From the NCBI GenBank assembly GCA_934274515.1, contig CAKQTC010000007.1, forward strand, positions 62,001 to 126,000: a stretch of DNA of 64,000 nucleotides, written 5' to 3'. The translations under genes and the position numbers were made by a program. Source of the DNA: an uncultured Clostridia bacterium (GTDB taxonomy: Bacteria; Bacillota; Clostridia; Christensenellales; DTU072). The notes below the pieces were generated by a model. The model was not told the DNA's origin. It did not search any database and worked only from the letters and a program-made list of their open reading frames with translations. Shown here piece by piece: positions 59,581 through 64,000 of the stretch. The number at the start of each line of letters is the position of its first letter. The stretch's first letter is position 1.

Positions 59581-62103
59581 ATGAAACTCAGTTTTTCAAC
59601 TTTGGCTTGTCCCGATTTTACTTGGGCGGAAATTTATTCGATGACGAAGGACTTCGGACTTGACGGTATCGAAATACGCGGACTCGGCAACGAAATCTCA
59701 GCCATTCACGCCATTCCGTTTTCCCCTGCGAAAATCGACGCTACCATAGCCAAACTAAAAGAACTCGGGCTGGTTATTCCTTGCCTTAGTTCAGGTTGCG
59801 CTCTTAAATTCAAAGATCGCGAACAAAAAAACGTGGAAGAACTGCTTTCTTATATCGCGCTTGCAAAAAAACTTTCCACTCCATTCATTCGCGTTCTTGC
59901 CGATCAAGAACCGAAACCGAACGGCGAAGTGGACGACGCGTACGTAGTTAATTTACTGAAAACGCTAGCCGTTCCTGCAAAAGACGCAGGCGTCACTCTT
60001 CTTGTCGAGTCCAACGGCGTTTACGCCGACACGATGCGCCTTCGTCGCCTGCTTGACGCTGTCGGCAACACCTCGGTAGCCGCTTTGTGGGATATACACC
60101 ATCCGTACAGGTTTATGAACGAGTCTCCCGAAAAATCGGTAGAAACTCTCGGTTCGTACATAAAATACGTCCACGTTAAGGATAGTAAAATCGACGCCGA
60201 CGGCGTTCTTCGCTACAAACTGTTCGGCGAAGGAGATATGCCGCTCGACCGTATTTTCGACGCGCTTAAATCAATTAAATACGACGGGTTCGTTTCTCTC
60301 GAATGGGTAAAACGTTGGGCAAACGAACTCAGCGACGCCGGCATAGTCGTTCCTCAATTCGCCAATTTTATGGCGCGTTACAAGAAAAAAACGCATTCTC
60401 TTCAAGACAACAAAACTCACACGGGCAAATACGTCTGGCAAAAAGAAACGCTTATAGACGAAACCTTCCCCGACGTACTCGACCGTATTTGCGAAGAATT
60501 CCCCGAACAGGACGCGTTCCGCTATACCGAACTCGACTATACGCGTACGTATCCGCAGTTCCGCGACGACGTGGACGAGTTTGCCCGCGCGCTCATTGCT
60601 ATGGGTGTTAAACGCGGCGACCACGTTGCCATTTGGGCGACGAACGTCCCTGCTTGGTACATCACCTTTTGGGCGACCACCAAAATCGGCGCGGTTCTCG
60701 TGACAGTAAACACCGCTTATAAAATTCACGAGACCGAATACCTTTTGCGTCAATCGGACACTCATACGCTTGTTATGATAAACGGATATAAAGACAGCGA
60801 CTATGCCGCCATCATCAACGAGATTTGTCCCGAACTCGCCGTTTGCAAACCCGGTCGTCTGGATTCGAGACGTTTGCCGTTCCTTAAAAACGTTATCACG
60901 GTAGGATTTGAAAACAAAGGTTGTTATTCGTGGGAAGAAGCGATTAAACTCAGCACACTCGTTCCTTACGAAGAAGTCGAGGCTCGCCGCAAGAAAATAG
61001 ATAAAAACGACGTGTGCAATATGCAATATACTTCGGGCACGACAGGTTTCCCGAAAGGCGTTATGCTCACGCACTACAACGTTGTCAATAACGGTAAGGC
61101 TATCGGCGACTGTATGGATTTGTCTACTGCGGATAAAATGATGATACAAGTTCCTATGTTTCACTGTTTCGGAATGGTACTTGCAATGACTGCCAGCGTA
61201 ACGCACGGCACAACGATGTCGCCTATTACCGCGTTTTCACCGAGAAAAGGACTTGCTTGCATAAACAAAGAAAGAATTACGGCGTTTCACGGAGTACCGA
61301 CTATGTTTATCGCTATGCTAAACCACGCAGATTTTGCCACCACCGATTTCTCGCATATGAGAACGGGTATTATGGCAGGAAGCCCCTGCCCGATAAAGGT
61401 GATGCAAGAAGTCATCGACAAAATGCATATGTCGGAAATTTGTATAACGTACGGTCAAACGGAAGCCTCTCCCGCTACGACTATGAGTAAGACCACCGAC
61501 TCTCTAGAAACGCGAGTAAACACCGTCGGCGGTCCCATATTCGGTGTCGAATGTAAAATCGTTGACCCCGAAACAGGCATTGACTTACCCGACAACGTAG
61601 ACGGCGAATTCGTCGCACGCGGATATAACATAATGAAAGGCTATTACAAAATGCCCGAGGCGACCGCGGCGGCTATCGACAAAGACGGTTGGTTGCATAC
61701 GGGCGATCTTGCAAGACGAACGTCCGACGGATATTACAAAATAACGGGTAGGATAAAGGATATGATTATTCGCGGCGGAGAAAACATCTACCCGAAAGAA
61801 ATCGAGGATTTTATTTACACTCACCCGAAAGTCAAAGACGTGCAGGTAATCGGCGTCCCCGATAGCCAGTACGGCGAAGAAATAATGGCTTGCGTAATTC
61901 TGAACGAAGGCGAAGCAATGACGGAAGACGAACTTAAAGAATACGTGCTTACGCACATGGCAAAACATAAGGTTCCGCGCTACGTCGATTTTGTGGACTC
62001 TTTTCCGATGAATGCCGCAGGTAAAATTCTTAAATATAAAATGCGCGAAAACGCGGTGGATAAACTCGGCTTGCAAAAAGCGAGCAAGATAGAAACCGCC
62101 TAA
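59581..62103 (+). CDS. Fusion of a sugar-isomerase-like TIM barrel and an acyl-CoA synthetase
   Basis: An 840-residue protein with two enzyme domains. Residues 1-265 resemble sugar-phosphate isomerase/epimerases (AP endonuclease family 2 barrel) with plausible metal ligands in VESNG (E143), DIHH (D171, H173), YVHVKD (H198) and SLEWVK (E241). Residues 280-840 are an ANL-family ligase: P-loop YTSGTTGFPKG (483-493), ITYGQTEASP, WLHTGDLARR, GRIKDMIIRGGENIYP and the C-terminal lysine in NAAGKILKYKM. It would activate a carboxylic acid as its CoA ester. The link between the two reactions is unknown. CGGAGA precedes the ATG. Confidence 0.9.
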   Translation: MKLSFSTLACPDFTWAEIYSMTKDFGLDGIEIRGLGNEISAIHAIPFSPAKIDATIAKLKELGLVIPCLSSGCALKFKDREQKNVEELLSYIALAKKLSTPFIRVLADQEPKPNGEVDDAYVVNLLKTLAVPAKDAGVTLLVESNGVYADTMRLRRLLDAVGNTSVAALWDIHHPYRFMNESPEKSVETLGSYIKYVHVKDSKIDADGVLRYKLFGEGDMPLDRIFDALKSIKYDGFVSLEWVKRWANELSDAGIVVPQFANFMARYKKKTHSLQDNKTHTGKYVWQKETLIDETFPDVLDRICEEFPEQDAFRYTELDYTRTYPQFRDDVDEFARALIAMGVKRGDHVAIWATNVPAWYITFWATTKIGAVLVTVNTAYKIHETEYLLRQSDTHTLVMINGYKDSDYAAIINEICPELAVCKPGRLDSRRLPFLKNVITVGFENKGCYSWEEAIKLSTLVPYEEVEARRKKIDKNDVCNMQYTSGTTGFPKGVMLTHYNVVNNGKAIGDCMDLSTADKMMIQVPMFHCFGMVLAMTASVTHGTTMSPITAFSPRKGLACINKERITAFHGVPTMFIAMLNHADFATTDFSHMRTGIMAGSPCPIKVMQEVIDKMHMSEICITYGQTEASPATTMSKTTDSLETRVNTVGGPIFGVECKIVDPETGIDLPDNVDGEFVARGYNIMKGYYKMPEATAAAIDKDGWLHTGDLARRTSDGYYKITGRIKDMIIRGGENIYPKEIEDFIYTHPKVKDVQVIGVPDSQYGEEIMACVILNEGEAMTEDELKEYVLTHMAKHKVPRYVDFVDSFPMNAAGKILKYKMRENAVDKLGLQKASKIETA

Positions 62104-62195
62104 ATTATTCGATAACGCGACAAACGTTGACCGCCGTGCAAAACGGCGGTCTTATCACGAAAAAAACAATGCCGCCTATCCTTTCCCACTACCCT

Positions 62196-62221
62196 TTCGG
62201 GCGGGTGGGCGGGGCGACGCG
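62196..62221 (+). repeat. G-rich intergenic repeat, copy D
   Basis: TTCGGG-C-GGG-T-GGG-C-GGGG followed by CGACGCG, between the ligase fusion and the antiporter, ending about 20 bp before the antiporter start. Confidence 0.8.
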
Positions 62222-62241
62222 GCAAGAACAAGAGGATATAT

Positions 62242-63519
62242 ATGCAATATTTCGAAATACTTTTGCCTTTGGCTTTAATACTACTTCTATCCAAGATTTT
62301 GGGTATCTTTTGCCGCAAGATAGGTATGCCGCAAGTCGTAGGAATGCTCCTTGCCGGCGTCATCGTAGGCTGTATCAAATACATACCTAATCAAACTATA
62401 CTTACCGATTTTACTAACGAAGGTTTATCTTTTTTCTCAAAAATCGGCGTTATTCTGATTATGTTTAGCGCAGGGTTGGAAACCGACGTAAAACTCATTA
62501 AAAAAACAGGCGTCGCCGCTTCGGTCATCACCGTGCTGGGCGTCGTTTTCCCGTTGGCGTTCGGTTTTCTCGTAGCGTGCGGTTTTAACGGAAAGTTTCA
62601 CGACTGGTCGAAAGCAACCGTTTTGAGCAATCTTTTTTACGGCGTTATTCTTACGGCAACGTCGGTAAGCGTAACCGTCGCCACTCTTAAAGAATTAGGC
62701 AAACTTAATTCGAAAATCGGCACCGCGATTATCTCCGCGGCAATTATCGACGATATAATCGGGGTTGTCGTGCTTAGCGTAGTCGTAGGCGTCGCCAAAG
62801 GCGAAAGCAGCGGTATTTGGATAGTTTTATTAAAAACTCTCGGTTATTTTGCCGCGGTAATCGCAATCGGATTGTTTATGCGCCGAATCTTCAAAAAAAT
62901 GGAAGAAAAGTATCCGCATAACCGCCGTATCCCGATTTTCAGTTACGTTTTGTGCTTCCTCTTCGCATACTGTGCGGAAAAATTTTTCGGCGTTGCCGAC
63001 ATCACGGGCGCGTACTTTGCAGGATTAATGCTCGCGAAAACGAGAGAAACCGACTACATTGACAGAAAAGCGGACATCACTACTTATATGCTTTTCGGTC
63101 CCGTATTTTTCGCCAACATCGGACTTACGACTTCGTTCGGGAACATTAACGGCGACACCGTGCTTTTCGGAATATGTTTTATAGTTGCGGCGATTTTAGG
63201 CAAATTTTTAGGTTGTGGTCTCGGCGCGAAAATGTGCGGTTTTTCGTGGTCCGATTCTGCCAAAGCCGGTATCGGAATGATGGTGCGTGCGGAAGTGTGC
63301 CTTGTTTGCGCGCAAAAGGGCGTGGAAAACGGTCTTATCGACACCACGATTATGCCGTTTATTTTAGTGCTTATAATCGTTACTTCTTTCATCGCGCCCG
63401 TATTGCTTAAACTTCTCTACAAAAAAGACGACAAAAATACGCCGTCCCTTCCTAACACGGATGAAACGACGCATACCGTTGTCGAACCCGAAATTCACAC
63501 GGAAAACTTATTAGGATAG
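62242..63519 (+). CDS. Cation/proton antiporter (CPA2, KefB/NapA-like)
   Basis: A 425-residue membrane protein with about twelve hydrophobic segments. Family marks are GMPQVVGMLLAGVIVG, FSAGLETDVKLIKKTG, ILTATSVSVTVATLKELG and the AIIDDIIGVVVLSVV segment with paired aspartates that carry ions. It should exchange Na+ or K+ for protons. No C-terminal TrkA-N regulatory domain is present. AGAGGA precedes the ATG. Confidence 0.9.
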   Translation: MQYFEILLPLALILLLSKILGIFCRKIGMPQVVGMLLAGVIVGCIKYIPNQTILTDFTNEGLSFFSKIGVILIMFSAGLETDVKLIKKTGVAASVITVLGVVFPLAFGFLVACGFNGKFHDWSKATVLSNLFYGVILTATSVSVTVATLKELGKLNSKIGTAIISAAIIDDIIGVVVLSVVVGVAKGESSGIWIVLLKTLGYFAAVIAIGLFMRRIFKKMEEKYPHNRRIPIFSYVLCFLFAYCAEKFFGVADITGAYFAGLMLAKTRETDYIDRKADITTYMLFGPVFFANIGLTTSFGNINGDTVLFGICFIVAAILGKFLGCGLGAKMCGFSWSDSAKAGIGMMVRAEVCLVCAQKGVENGLIDTTIMPFILVLIIVTSFIAPVLLKLLYKKDDKNTPSLPNTDETTHTVVEPEIHTENLLG

Positions 63520-64000
63520 CCTAAGAAGTTTTTTTGCGTTTTTATAAAAAATTCTGTCTTTCTCGTCGCCCGACAACCCGAGCGTATCAATAAAACGCTT
63601 TTCCGCCGCAATAGTATGCCACGGACCGTCCGAACCTATAAGTAATTTGTCCGTTCCGTGCTTTTCTACGATTTGTATGGCAACTTCTCTCGGCAACGAG
63701 CCGTACCCGAACGATAAATCGAAAAACGCGTCGCTCCCCGCTAAACGTTCAAGCACTTCTTCGCCCATAAAATAGCCGCCCCAATGCGCAAAAACGACCG
63801 GCGAAGTAAACTTATCTACGACTTTTGCCGCTCTGTCCGGCGTACAATGATACGGCGACGCATATCCTAAATCCGCACCTGCGTGAAAAACGGTTATCAA
63901 GCCGAGTTCGCTCGCTTTTTTATATATAGGATACATCTTCTCTTCGTCAACGTAAAAATTTTGATACTCGGGATGAAATTTTATCCCTTTAAGCCCAAGG
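63511..64000 (-). CDS. Amidohydrolase-family protein (partial, runs off the window)
   Basis: The minus-strand frame is open to the last base, and codons before the internal ATG at 63936 continue the family pattern (LGLKGIKFHPEYQNFYVDEE), so the gene starts beyond 64000. It is the C-terminal part of an amidohydrolase_2-type TIM barrel: KFHPEYQ, VFHAGADLGYASPY, VFAHWGGYFMGEEVLE, DLSFGYG and LLIGSDGPWHT with the catalytic Asp. Members hydrolyse or decarboxylate ring compounds. Its 3' end overlaps the antiporter end by 9 bases in convergent orientation. Confidence 0.85.
   Translation of the reverse strand, partial: LGLKGIKFHPEYQNFYVDEEKMYPIYKKASELGLITVFHAGADLGYASPYHCTPDRAAKVVDKFTSPVVFAHWGGYFMGEEVLERLAGSDAFFDLSFGYGSLPREVAIQIVEKHGTDKLLIGSDGPWHTIAAEKRFIDTLGLSGDEKDRIFYKNAKKLLRLS

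Overview
The window reads as chromosome from a low-to-moderate-GC, endospore-related Bacillota (Clostridia) bacterium. The evidence is gene order, not a database search. The block sepF-lspA-rluD-yqfC-yqfD-pgpH-ybeY/era-yqzL-recO follows Bacillus/Clostridium synteny, YqfC and YqfD are sporulation-associated families, and Shine-Dalgarno sites and sigma-A promoters (TTGACA-17-TATAAT) are classical. Most host genes lie on the minus strand.

Layout. 1-11.5 kb: housekeeping genes (tRNA-Arg, tsaD, prfB, secA; divergent tfoX-like and rarA; an alpha/beta hydrolase with glycerate kinase; rho; a DUF896 gene). 11.7-17.3 kb: an accessory segment with a truncated PfkB kinase, a GNAT acetyltransferase and a 1215-residue protein that joins a TIR domain, a degenerate NACHT/STAND-like NTPase region, BspA-type leucine-rich repeats and an HprK-N-like C-terminus. 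This resembles a bacterial NLR-type immune receptor. 17.68-28.50 kb: a complete 10.8-kb filamentous-phage (inovirus-like) prophage in the 3' end of tRNA-Lys(CTT), bounded by 48-bp direct repeats. It carries an HUH replication initiator, a structured intergenic region, a candidate ssDNA-binding protein, secreted and membrane virion-protein candidates, a Zot/pI-like ATPase, a Cro/C1 repressor and a tyrosine integrase. 28.5-35.2 kb: tRNA-Pro, a Zur-ZnuABC zinc-uptake operon with a clear operator, a PPC-domain protein and pyruvate phosphate dikinase. 35.3-44.6 kb: the cell-envelope, sporulation and rRNA-maturation cluster, including a YbeY-Era fusion. 44.9-56 kb: purD, a metallophosphoesterase lipoprotein, sirtuin and a 2413-residue InlB-repeat lipoprotein. 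56-64 kb: a Crp/Fnr regulator, an AEC transporter, rdgB, tRNA-Gly, a TIM-barrel/acyl-CoA-synthetase fusion, a cation/proton antiporter and a partial amidohydrolase.

How the parts work together. The prophage has two matching promoter/operator modules (19.27 and 26.05 kb) with the same GTAAAC half-sites. One drives the morphogenesis genes and the other the integrase operon, and the divergent repressor gene sits beside the second, so one repressor probably controls both. Integration split the tRNA-Lys terminator from its gene, and the phage supplies a replacement. The TIR-NLR-like operon lies on the host side of the same tRNA site, so this locus looks like an integration hotspot. A G-rich element able to form a G-quadruplex recurs in four intergenic gaps.
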